The notes below the pieces were generated by a model. That model had not been told where the DNA came from. It made no database searches and saw only the letters and a list, made by a program, of their open reading frames with translations. From Lingula anatina (taxonomy: Eukaryota > Brachiopoda > Lingulata > Lingulida > Lingulidae): a stretch of DNA of 35,291 nt. Position numbers and translations under genes: made by a program. Position 1 is the stretch's first letter. Each line of letters begins with the position of its first letter. The stretch covers positions 261,879 to 297,169 of the forward strand of contig NW_019775602.1 of the NCBI RefSeq assembly GCF_001039355.2. The letters run 5' to 3'. Shown in pieces: positions 1 through 9,630 of this stretch.

Positions 1-439
1 GTACACTTACCTGTACAGGCCCCAATGTTTATGTCACACTGTATACACCTGCTATGTTACTCTCCACTATATGTATCTCAGTCCTTGTTACATCATACTT
101 ACATTCGTTTCAGCTGAGTCCTTTTCTTTGCTGTTTCACTCCCTCTATTCACTCAGTGTTTGTCTGTTTCTCTAATCCGTATATGAAAACATCAGATGTA
201 GCTCTTCATAGAAAATATACCGTCACCAGTCGGCCTCTACCTCCTCATCTCGAGCACGGGGTATATATGCAACCTATCCCTGGGGAAGAAATAGGTGTAA
301 ATAAGAGACTTACGTAGCGCCTACAATAGAGGCGTAACAAAATGGCGGAGTGACATTCAGGGCTCACAAAACCGCTGCTGTTTCCCCAATTGCATCATAT
401 TTTCATATTTTGTCTTCGCCCCCTCCCCTCAAACCTACT

Positions 440-451
440 GCACACACACAA

Positions 452-478
<27 letters not shown>
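440..478. repeat. (CA)n microsatellite
   Basis: Dinucleotide CA tract, once interrupted. Confidence 0.95.
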
Positions 479-482
<4 letters not shown>

Positions 483-1990
483 CGTTTACGCATAAAAGAT
501 GATAAAACATACTCGATTGCAGCCGATGTTTTCCTTCTCTATCTCCTCCAGCTGTCGGTCATGTGCACTGTGACGTTCTCCCGTCCTTTAATCAGCGTCG
601 TTATTTCACTGCCTAGCGACCACCCGATATTGACTGGCATATGATATTAAATCAGCGACAGAATTAAATCTTAATATTTAAAGTCTTCATAACGTACAGA
701 GATAGTGTCACTGGATATCTGGAGCTAGTCGCGATAGCGGCCACAACGTCACGTCCCTGATCGATATAACACAGGGAGTTATTTCTGGACCCTTACAATG
801 TGACTGTACTATAGTATAGAAACTTGTGTAACTGTTGACCTGAAAGATGCATCGATTGTTATGGGAACAATACATTCAACAGGTAACGCTATAGGAGAAT
901 TCAGCACATACACACACATAATATGTTAAAATACTACGGTATATACTGCCCTCATTTGTATCTGATATATTAGTAAAAATTTAAAGCATGAATGTTAACA
1001 CTGCGTTTATAATTACATACCGGTGTTTATTAAAGCTGTACAGGCCCTTACTCTCTTTTCATTTTGGGTTTCAAACCTGATATGAATTTAATCCTCCTTT
1101 TTAACCACGGTCGAACTGATGTGGACTACTATGGCTTACTTTGAATTAAATTCGGTCAAATATTTGGTTGAAGAGATTTGACCAACTTTAGGGCTACTCT
1201 GGTACAGCCACTTTATTTTCTGGTGTGTTAAAGGATGCGTCTCACACGACGGCAGTCCGCGCCCTCCCCTCCCCCCCCCCCTCCCCTGGTTGATATGATC
1301 CAGAGACAAAAAGACGGCTCTCTCGGTGATATTTTCTGTACATATTTTCCCCGAATAAGAATTATTTCCTAGTATAGAATACACCCAAAGCTCTCCTATT
1401 CTTTGCACTTTTATGCATAGGAGAAAGAACGTAAAAGCAATTTTTTAGCACTTCTTATCAAATGTAGATACCGGATTATCAAGTAAGAGGTGATCCTCCT
1501 CAACTCTCAAATTGATGAGTCTCATTCGAGAGGCAGTATAACAATATATACAGTGCTGGAAGTGCGCTTATCGCATTATTAATTTATATATATCTTGTAA
1601 AAAACAATGCTGTGGTATGATTCAGCTAATTTCTGTCATAGTTAAACATTGTACTTACACCCCTTGATAGCCATTGATTCGCCACGTTAATTATTTACTT
1701 TTTACTCAATTAAACAGTGTTCGATTAAGTAGCATTGATAGCGACACAATGGTAGCATATAAGATTTGTAGCTGGATGAATTATCATCATTTAGTACCTC
1801 CCTGCATATCGCGGTGCGGAGCATTTTCTCTCACTCTAAAACACCCCTCACCCCTGGGGTTGACAACCGGTCAGACGCCAGGAGGCCACGCGAGATATTT
1901 TATTGTTGCATATTCACGCAAATATTAATTTTTTCATTTCTATGTGCCACAGAATGTTTACACCCTTATTGGGAAAGTGACGGGTGTGGC

Positions 1991-2013
1991 GGTGGGGGGT
2001 GGGGGGTGGGGGG
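1991..2013 (+). repeat. G-rich tract, potential G-quadruplex
   Basis: Three runs of six G separated by single T on the plus strand, preceded by GG. Confidence 0.8.
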
Positions 2014-2938
2014 TCATCCGTAAGGGTCGATATCCCCACAGGACCCGACTATGCAGTCGAAAAATACTGATTATAAAAGGTTATCTTAACCAAAATAATA
2101 TTTTTTAAAAATTACAAATAGTCTGTTTATGAAAATAAAACGCATTTTATTTCTCTATCCAAGACGTTTTTTTTTCAAAAACGTTTGGGAAAATCACGCA
2201 ACACTAGATTGAGCTGTCTACATCAAAACATGTATATATTCTAAAATCCTGTGGATAGCTACAAACTGGCTTTATTTTGATTTTCTTTAGATTTTACCTA
2301 AATTCAAAACATTTCGTGACATATCAAAGAAGACATTTTAAATCGCACATAATTTGACAATCTTTTTTGTGCGCTTATCACAGTATAATTTTCATAACAG
2401 CTTTGTTCGATAAAAAAGATTTATATTTAACTCACAGGGACACAACTTTTAAAAAAACCTTAAGGCAACCAAGTACTACTTCAAAGGGCTATAGTACAGT
2501 ACTTATAATATTTACATATGTACAATACTACAATAGAATTATCATAGGGGATACTTTGTGGATGTATCCCCCCGTGTTCTACTCCCTCTTCCAATATATA
2601 AAGAATATTAAGATTTGTTCAAATTATGCACGTATAATATCTGTCTTTCACATAAAGAAATGACAAGTGTAATTTTTACTTTACATCATAAACAAACACA
2701 CAGACACCTTTCTCAGTTAGCACATCCTAACTACCCACTGCGGAGAGTTATTTTGCTATAACTAATACTAAGACAGCTAACAGTAACGTATCTTCGCGGT
2801 ATTAAAACGATCATATATCTGTTATAGTGCACTACACATGGAAATCTCACAAAAGCAGGATAACATTAAAGCTTGGGGTTTCGATGTTACAGTTCATCAA
2901 CACTTGTGTTAACTGACGGTCACACATTAGTCTAATGA

Positions 2939-2944
2939 TTTAAT
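2939..2944 (-). terminator. Possible polyadenylation signal of the Reeler-mucin gene
   Basis: ATTAAA on the minus strand, about 50 bases past the stop codon. It is the nearest hexamer of the common type. A single six-base match in AT-rich DNA is weak evidence. Confidence 0.2.
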
Positions 2945-2992
2945 CTAATAGAGGCATGAATCGGACCTTTCTGTGTCTCTCCTGCATTATAC

Positions 2993-4760
2993 TTATGCGC
3001 CCGATGCAATCAGATATACAGACAACGGAAGAACCAAAAGTGAAACCCCGCCAAAACGCCACGTCACGGCACTTCCGGTCACGTTGTCCGCCGCCGCTGG
3101 CGTCCCTGAAGTCGTGGACACAAGGACAGTGGCCGGCTCAGGGGAGGCAGTTGAAGGGTCCACAGAAGTTCCGTTATTTCCCGAAGGCGTCGATAGCGTG
3201 TTGTTCAACGCCTGCGGTGCCGCTTCAGTTGTTGTGACTGTTGTATCAGACAGAGTTGATGAAGCTGTTGTATTTTTACCTACTGTCTGCGACCCAGTTG
3301 GTGGTGTTTGTGTTGTTGTTGACGCAGCGCTCGTTGTTGTCGAATCCCCGGTTGTTGGCACAGACACCGGGATAGTAGCATTTGCAGATGACGGATTTAC
3401 CGTTGCGTTGGGACTCACTGCAGTCGTAGCCGGTGAAGAAGTTGGTGCACTGGTTGGTGTAGTAGCTGTTGTCGGTAATTTTGTTGACTTTGTTTCCTTG
3501 GCGGTCGTCGAGGCACTGGTTGTAGCAGCAGCTGTTTTTGGCGGGATGGTTGTACTCTCTGTGCTCTTTGTGGCCTGTGTGGAGGGTTCAGTGGACTTTG
3601 GTTTGGTGACGACGGTTGTAGGAGTAGAACTGGCGGTGGTGGTGGTGGTCGCTGAGGTGGTGGTTGTTGCAGTAGGAGTAGTAGTAGTACCAGGGGTAGT
3701 TGTAGTAGCTGAGGTAGGTGTACTGAATGTAGTACTGGTAGTTTGTGCTGTGGATGTTGTGGGTGCTGTTGTTGTCGTTGTTGTGGGTATTGTAGTTGTA
3801 GGAGGTGGTGAAGTTGTTGTTGAAGTTGTAGAGGGTGCTGGGGTTTTTGTTGGTACCGTAGTACTAGTTGTTGTTGTTGTTGTTGTTGTGGGCACTGTAG
3901 TTGTAGGAGGTGGTGAAGTTGTTGTGATAGTTGTAGAGGGAGCTGGGGTTTTTGGTGGCACTGTAGTAGTAGTAGTTGTTGTTGTAGTTGTTGTAGTTGC
4001 TGTAGTTTTTGGTGGTTCTGCAGTTGTTGCTTTTGGTGTTGTAGTTGTAGAAGGTGCAGTAGTTTTTAGCGGTAATGTGGTTGTTGCTGTTGTTTCTGTA
4101 AGGTTTATAGTTGTAGTGCGTGTAGCAGTTGTGCTGGCTGTTGTAGCTGTTGTGAGGGTTGAGGTTGTGGTAGAAGTAGTGGGTGTAGTAGTTGTAGTTG
4201 GCGCAGTAGTTGTAGTAAGTGTACTTGTTGTTGTAGGTATTGGTATAGTAGTTGTAGGGGGTGTGGTAGAAGTAGTTGTAGTATGTGTAGTAGTAGTAGT
4301 AGTAGTTGTAGTAGGTGTAGTAGTAATTGTAGTGGGTATAGAAGTTGTACTGGGTGTGGTAGTAGTAGTAGTTGTAGTAGGTGTAGTAGTAGTTGTAGTA
4401 GGTGTAGTAGTAATTGTAGTGGGTATAGAAGTTGTACTGGGTGTGGTAGTAGTAGTTGTAGTAGGTGGGGTAGTTGTGGTAGTGGTATTTGTTGTAGTAA
4501 GTGCAGCTGTTGGAGTATATGTAGTGGTTGTGGTAGAAGCAGTAGTTGTAGCGGGTGTAGCAGTAGTTGAAGTGGGTGTAGTAGTAGTTGTAGTAGGTGC
4601 AGTAGTAGGTGTAGTAGTAGTAGTTGTAGTAGGTGTAGTAGTAGTTGTAGTAGGTGCAGTAGTTGGCACAGTGGTAGTACTTGCTGTGGTCGTTGTTGCT
4701 GTTATGACAGAGCTTCTCTGTGCAACCCAGAACGTATCATACTGCCTCAAAATGGTGGCA
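2993..4760 (-). CDS. Reeler-mucin gene, terminal coding exon (mucin stalk and GPI signal)
   Basis: The acceptor CTTATTTCAG precedes base 4760. The exon opens with the last Reeler strand (ATILRQYDTFWV) and continues with about 575 residues dominated by Thr, Pro, Ser and Ala, including Thr runs of up to 13. Two imperfect repeats of about 33 residues carry PAPSTT and SPPPTTT motifs, and another block repeats PSTTSIPTTITTT. After the low-complexity stalk the sequence becomes mixed and ends in GGVSLLVLPLSVYLIASGA and a stop. No charged cytoplasmic tail follows, so a GPI anchor is more likely than a transmembrane segment. Confidence 0.9.
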
Positions 4761-6928
4761 CTGAAATAAGAATAATATTTTACATTACTATATTATCACT
4801 TACGAAGTGCTAGGGGGTCGTAGCTTACGGTGTCTACACCATGATTCTTTTTACAACAGTAATTTCGTTCTTTAAACGGAACCCTTCATCAGAGGAACTG
4901 GTGTCAAAAAATGCTGTTTGGTAAGATGTATGCAGCATGAAATATAGAAATGTTAATATATATATATATATATGGCATTAAAACAGGAATACTTCTGCAT
5001 AAATACTAAGGGCGTATTTCCAGAGCTTTTAGATCGATCTATCCCCGCGGGGAGTCTCACTAGATTACTGTCAGATAATCCGGCTTAAATGTCCGTCCCA
5101 CCTACTACAAGCTGTAAGGGGGTAATTAACTTTCGTGCCCGCTCGGCTGACAGCTATTTAGCATGAACCCCCAGGGAGTGAGGTCGATCTAAAGTAGATC
5201 GATCTAATCTCTGGAATGGGGTCTAAGACTGGGTTCCTATACCTAGATCAATCTAACAGGATCGATCCATCTCCAAGGGGTTTCTCGCTAAATTGCTTTC
5301 AGCTTAAGTGGCTTAGATCTATGGCACGCCTACTGATGCTTCTAAACAATAATTAATAACTCTCTACCATCTTCAGTCGGCGTGACATACATCTAGGCCG
5401 CTTGAGTTGATTGCAATTTAGCGAGAATCCCTTTGGAGAAAGATCGATGCACAGTTAGTACGATAGGGTCTGGGAATGATCCCTTACACAAACTCTATAT
5501 CCTCTTCACCACTAGATGGAGCTGTCCACTGAAAGCTGAGATCTGATTTGTCGCTACTATCCACGTGACCGACTGCATCGTCGCTGTCCGTGCAGGAGAT
5601 GGTGCCTGTACCGGAAGCAGAAGTTGTCCAGGTGCCCCGCCTCGTGCTTGCTCCGGACACACGTGCTTGAAGAAACAGCCCTCGGAATGTGTCCCCAGAT
5701 ATGGTTACTATGAAAATTAAATGATTGGTTAATATTTAGTGAATGTCATCTTTCATCCCATTTCCATAGATTTTTAGATCGATCTATCCCAGTGGGGAGT
5801 CTCACTAGATTACTGTCAGCTTGGCCGGCTTAAGCATCTGTCCCGCCTACTAAAAGCTGTAAGGGGGTAATTAACTATGGTGCCCGCTCGGCTGACTGCA
5901 ATTTAGCGCGAAACCCCAGGGAGTTAGGTCGATCTAAATTTTAAGCTTTAGATCGATCTAAATCTCTGGGAAATCACCCTTTGTTATGCTCTCCAATATT
6001 GTCATTATTATCCTCCACTTTTCCATATTTGGCGAATGACAAATTCTTCATCAGTTTTTATTTTGTTTCAGCTGGTAGAAAAAGCACAAGGCCAACAGTG
6101 TAGGCCTACAATGTACGTAGCATACAGTTTGTGTCCAAGTTTCAGCTAGCCGAGGATGGCATCAGTTGAAATGCTATTTTCAGTTAGCTCTGAAAGAAGC
6201 CGTTAATACCTGGCAATATCGGGCTTATGACGTCATTGGAGTGAGAGAGGGGTAGGGCTAACAAATAACCTTTCTTGTCAAAAGTTGGTATAAAAAACTT
6301 CAAACCAATAGTTATATACGTAGTGCGTACTTTGATGTAGGATAATGATCAGTATTCCATCTAAATGTGGGTGTCAAGTTTGTGTTAGTCTCTCATAGTT
6401 CTTTATAGTACTGCCTTGTTGTAATGACTGTTTTAACTTTTAGTGTTTTTATTTTTTACCTTTATGGGTGATGTTTAAATAAGATAAACAAACAAACAAA
6501 CAAACTATAAAAAGTACAGATTGTTTTAGACCGCCAGTCACACAGTCTTATCGGCTACATTTACTACAAATTTACTTTCGCTTAGAAGTTAAAACTGGTA
6601 GATCATAGCTTTTTGTTAAAATGGAACCATAAAGATTTATGATAATCTGACAATGTATGAAACCATGAAGTACTAAATAAAACGACAAGAAAAAGATCTT
6701 AAATTATAATGTATTTTATAAAGATCTCTTCCGTATACCTGTGAGTCTTCCGCCAGGCAGGTACTTGTCTCCGGACACTGAGATCGTGTAGGGGCTGGGT
6801 GTGGTCTGTGCTGGGCTTCCATGCCCTGGGGTCAACGAGTCACACCGGTTGGTCGGGGGTCCGGTGGAATAGGAGTGGACGCTGTACACCATCAGGAGCA
6901 GGCAGAAGTGAGCGGTCAGCGAGAACAT
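2993..6928 (-). CDS. Reeler-domain, mucin-like, probably GPI-anchored surface protein (three coding exons)
   Basis: Joining 6739-6928, 5488-5707 and 2993-4760 gives one open frame of 725 residues. Residues 1-21 are a signal peptide (hydrophobic FCLLLMVYSV core). Residues about 28-149 match a Reeler domain from end to end: Cys29, PGHG, PSPYTISVS, YLPGG, then VTISGDTFRGLFLQAR, Cys102 and finally FVATILRQYDTFWV. Residues about 150-700 are Thr/Pro/Ser-rich with Thr runs, as in densely O-glycosylated mucin stalks; several NxT/NxS sites lie near the C-terminal side. The last 17 residues are hydrophobic and follow small residues, with no charged tail, which fits a GPI-attachment signal. The start ATG has a strong Kozak context (CCACCATG). 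Reeler domains are known in reelin, F-spondin, SDR2 reductases and insect defense proteins such as noduler. A role as a cell-surface or immune-type glycoprotein is inference; the ligand cannot be told from sequence. Confidence 0.88.
3800..4680. repeat. Coding minisatellite-like repeat of the mucin stalk
   Basis: The plus strand is built almost entirely of GTAGTTGTAGT-type triplets (ACN Thr codons on the minus strand). Two longer blocks are visible. One runs from about 3800 to 3990, with two copies containing GTAGGAGGTGGTGAAGTTG and separated by about 100 bases. The other runs from about 4320 to 4470, with two copies carrying GTGGGTATAGAAGTTGTACT at roughly 87-base spacing. Such tracts change length by slippage and unequal exchange, so the stalk length is probably polymorphic. 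Confidence 0.75.
5010..5223 (+). mobile_element. Miniature transposon, family 1 copy 1 (PIF/Harbinger-like)
   Basis: A 214-bp element in intron 2 of the Reeler-mucin gene, flanked by TAA at 5007-5009 and 5224-5226. The termini are GGGCGTATTTCCAGAG and, at the other end inverted, GACCCCATTCCAGAG. GATCGATCT motifs lie just inside both ends, and the outer 65 bases of each end are loosely inverted copies. It has no coding capacity. A 3-bp TWA duplication and G-starting inverted ends are typical of PIF/Harbinger-derived elements. Confidence 0.85.
5227..5483. mobile_element. Miniature transposon, diverged relative of family 1, abutting the exon 2 donor
   Basis: A 257-bp element lying directly next to copy 1 with only the shared TAA between them (5224-5226); TTA follows at 5484-5486. 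Its long inverted arms include TCTCGCTAAATTGC near 5283 and GCAATTTAGCGAGA near 5420. Its centre resembles family 1 (CGCCTACT, AATTAATAAC). Its right end, read on the minus strand, begins GGGATCATTCCCAGA and lies immediately after the TAA that is part of the exon 2 donor. Confidence 0.7.
5488..5707 (-). CDS. Reeler-mucin gene, coding exon 2 (core of Reeler domain)
   Basis: A 220-base exon with acceptor TTCATAG before 5707 and donor GT|GTAAGG (intron starts at 5487). It encodes residues 64-136 of the Reeler core, including TFRGLFLQAR, GTWTT, ISC (Cys102, the likely partner of Cys29) and FQWTAPSSGEEDIEF. The exon ends in phase 2 and the first base of exon 3 completes the valine of FVATI. No ATG-initiated open frame covers it, so it is easily missed. 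Miniature transposons lie on both sides: one starts at the donor itself and another begins 46 bases before the acceptor. Confidence 0.9.
5754..5979 (+). mobile_element. Miniature transposon, family 1 copy 2, in intron 1 of the Reeler-mucin gene
   Basis: Starts CATCCCATTTCCATAG and ends CTCTGGGAAATCACCC. It keeps the family core (GAGTCTCACTAGATTACTG, CTGTAAGGGGGTAATTAACT, CCAGGGAGTTAGGTCGATCT). The flanking triplets are TTT on both sides, so the target duplication is less clear than in other copies. It lies 46 bases upstream, in gene sense, of exon 2. Confidence 0.75.
6739..6928 (-). CDS. Reeler-mucin gene, coding exon 1 (signal peptide and start of Reeler domain)
   Basis: This exon encodes 63 full codons plus one base. 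It carries the signal peptide, the first Reeler cysteine (Cys29) and the PSPYTISVS and YLPGG motifs. The donor is ACAG|GTATAC with the intron starting at 6738. The single leftover G joins TA from exon 2 to make valine, restoring the Reeler sequence RLTVTISGDTFRG. Reading through the donor instead leads to a stop after nine residues, which supports the splice. Confidence 0.9.
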
Positions 6929-6995
6929 GGTGGCTGGAGAGTGGACACTGTAGTGATGTACTGGTAATGGTCGCTGTTGGTGATTTCGTCTTTAT
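6929..6995 (-). other. 5' untranslated part of the first coding exon, with an upstream acceptor
   Basis: On the minus strand the bases before the ATG are preceded by a pyrimidine-rich tract ending TTTTCTCTAG, with AG at 6997-6996, a good 3' splice site. This leaves a 67-base leader before the ATG and implies an upstream noncoding exon. If instead transcription starts nearby, this would simply be the 5' UTR. Confidence 0.5.
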
Positions 6996-7587
6996 CTAGA
7001 GAAAATATGACAGAGGCGTGATTCAGTGCGAGAGGCGGGGAGAGGGGAGTATGACGGGAACTTGGCGGTCTTCAACAGTGTGCAAAGCCGCTAGAGGAAC
7101 GAACACTGGTGAAAAACGCTAACCGCGATTATTTTTTATCTTTAACTGAATAAGCACCGTGAAATAATGAATCACTCCTAGGTGTGGCTAAGTTGTCTAA
7201 CTCACTTTATATTCTGCGCAAATCTATATGAAGTTGGAAATACAGTGGACACTGCCTTATTTAGCCCACTCTGTGACCCTAGTTTCAGTTGATCATAATT
7301 TTGGACTAAAATGAATCCGTGCGGAAGACGAGTAATGTCATCACAAGATCTAGACGTCAGCTGTGCGCAAAACAAAGCTATCCGTGCAATATTAACCTAT
7401 ATGACCCAGGCCTAATCATACCCTCCACTAGGACCACAGGTTTATTTTTTCACTAGATATTCGCAGATATGTTTCTAAATAAATGATGATTCTTTTCTGC
7501 ACTGCGTCAGAGAAAAGTGCTCATTATTATTTGCGAACCAGGTAGAGGGTAACCTAATCGCGGGAATTTTGTTGTCTTCAATTCCCC

Positions 7588-7641
<54 letters not shown>

Positions 7642-7643
7642 TT
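7588..7643. repeat. (ATT)n microsatellite
   Basis: About 18 uninterrupted ATT units; it produces a poly-Tyr frame that is not a gene. Confidence 0.95.
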
Positions 7644-8074
7644 GTTGTGGTGATGAAAACGTACATCATATCGAAGGAGACTATCACCCTGTCTTACACA
7701 ACACTCTGTGCACCACTGTACAACATCGTAATTGTTATTTGTGGTTTATTTGTTGTAATTTATCAAGGCATAAGTGTCTTTCGAAGAGTCATACTACAGC
7801 GCTCCCTCGAATGGGCATTTTGATAAATATACTGACACGAGTCATAACATTAACAATGGAATTATTTGGTGACAATTTAATCTAATAGCCATATTTTTAG
7901 AAATTACATCTCTCATTATTATTGTCTTTCTCAGTAAAAGCTAGGCCTTTTTTTGCTGCACGCAAATAAAGAATACGCCTGCTCACATTAAGAAAAAATA
8001 TTTGGGCGTCAAATAATTTTTAACTCCCACTAGACCCTGTAAGGCGTGCATTTGTGTTTTTCTACGTGTGCGCG

Positions 8075-8076
<2 letters not shown>

Positions 8077-8141
<65 letters not shown>

Positions 8142-8150
8142 TAGAGAGAG
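8077..8150. repeat. (TG)n(AG)n compound microsatellite
   Basis: About 20 TG units pass directly into about 15 GA units with one interruption. Confidence 0.95.
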
Positions 8151-8351
8151 AACGTGAGAACGTAAGAACGTGCTTGTGTGTAAGTGTGAGTGTGTATGAT
8201 TATGCGCGTGAGTGAGTGCGGGTTTTTGTTCTAGTTCTAGTGCAGATACAAAGTATAGAAATTATGCCAAATTATAATTTTCTCTCTCTGACTTTGACAG
8301 GGAGTACGACATGCTTTCTTGACCCACTATATATTTGTCACTGCTGAGTAA

Positions 8352-8608
8352 GGCTTCGTTCACATGCAATGTCTATTTTCTAAATTCTATTTTCTATTCG
8401 CGCTATCTTATGATCACGGTCTGTGCACTGAATATCCCGCCGCGTAATTACTGGCAGCGCGAGCCAGTTACTATAAGTTACTATAAGTAACTGGCTCGCG
8501 CTGCCAGTAATTACGCGGCGGGATATTCAGTGCACAGACCGTGATCATAAGACATGCCGCAAATAGAAAATAGAATTTAGAAAATAGACATTGCATGTGA
8601 ACGAAGCC
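8352..8608. mobile_element. Foldback (near-perfect palindromic) miniature transposon
   Basis: A 257-bp inverted repeat flanked by TAA at 8349-8351 and 8609-8611. The left arm (8352-8472) and right arm (8486-8608) match almost base for base around a 13-base loop. The only clear mismatched patch is around CGCGCTAT on the left against the complement of CATGCCGC on the right. The terminus GGCTTCGTTCACATGCAATG with TAA duplication again fits a PIF/Harbinger-type mobiliser. It has no coding capacity. Confidence 0.88.
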
Positions 8609-8991
8609 TAAAAAGTGGTGTTATTGCAGTAGTTTCACATTGTGATGTTATCAGTATTATGAGGGGCACCATCAAGCCATAAAAGCCGATTTATCCGTTC
8701 ATCTCATGACAGTACAGTTTACGGTGCACTGCCTTGGTGTTAGTTAGTGTCATTTACCACTGTTGTAAGACAAAAGACCCTAGGACGTCACAATACATGT
8801 GGGAACGGAACTGAAGACACTGTTAAGCCGATTAAACTGGGGAACACGTGTGTCAGCGGGAAGTTTACTTCCAAAATACAAAGAAGGAAATGAAGAAAGC
8901 AAATATGTAAAGGATCTGTGCTGCTTTGGGAAAATTTGACGACAGCGTCGTTATTCTTTTTTATCATCTAAATGTTCATTTATTATCAATT

Positions 8992-8992
8992 T

Positions 8993-9043
<51 letters not shown>
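8992..9043. repeat. (ATTT)n microsatellite
   Basis: About 12 tetranucleotide units. Confidence 0.95.
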
Positions 9044-9045
<2 letters not shown>

Positions 9046-9585
9046 GTGGTAAACAGTGAAAGATAGAGGGAGAGAGAGAGGCACAGCAGGTTTAAAGAAA
9101 AGTTATGATTTATAAGGCCAGCATGATTTACGAACAAACAAAAGGACCCCCGGGCTATTGTCTACAGGTTCAGTTTCTGATGTACATATAGCCCTACATG
9201 TAGCTTATATTCAAGGTGTGAAATAACCCAAACGAGACAGTGATAATATCTCTCGCCAAATTCCTTAACCTAGCTTTTAAGAAAAGAAACTGTGCTACAT
9301 CTTCGAGAGTAGTCTTTCAATTTATTAACCTTCCACTTAGTGATGTCTATGGCTGTAAATAATTACTGTAAATATCAAGGTTCATTTCACATAGTAGGAA
9401 ACAGGCTCGTGCGTAATAAATATCTATATCTTAGTCATGTATACAATACTTGTAGTATGATGCTAGCGTACTATCAGTGCTGTGAGTAGTTGACTCGGCA
9501 TTAAGACCGCACCTAGCTTATGGTTATGAAATACTGGAATAACGGTACCTTTGTATATATGTAATTTTGGTGCTATTTATCTATG

Positions 9586-9586
<1 letters not shown>

Positions 9587-9629
<43 letters not shown>

Positions 9630-9630
9630 T
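9587..9630. repeat. (ATT)n microsatellite
   Basis: About 14 units, with a poly-Tyr shadow frame. Confidence 0.95.

Larger units (their letters stand above)
1..2930. other. Intergenic DNA downstream of the Reeler-mucin gene
   Basis: AT-rich sequence with a CA tract, a C-rich run at 1263-1287 and a G-rich run at 1991-2013. Short open frames here show no domain, signal peptide or splice context that I recognise. Confidence 0.6.
6996..8348. other. Probable first intron of the Reeler-mucin gene, left part
   Basis: Holds the acceptor for 6995 and two microsatellites (7588 and 8077). I see no gene. A short T/A-rich frame after the ATT tract is not convincing. Confidence 0.5.

Noticed and set aside
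4283-4570. Plus-strand Cys/Ser-rich frame inside the mucin exon
   Set aside because: It is a third-frame shadow of the triplet repeat; Cys and Ser come from TGY and AGY in the GTAGTTGTAGT tract.
6228-6235. Perfect CRE palindrome TGACGTCA
   Set aside because: It lies inside intron 1 without any promoter context; an eight-base site is expected by chance at this scale about once in a few windows.
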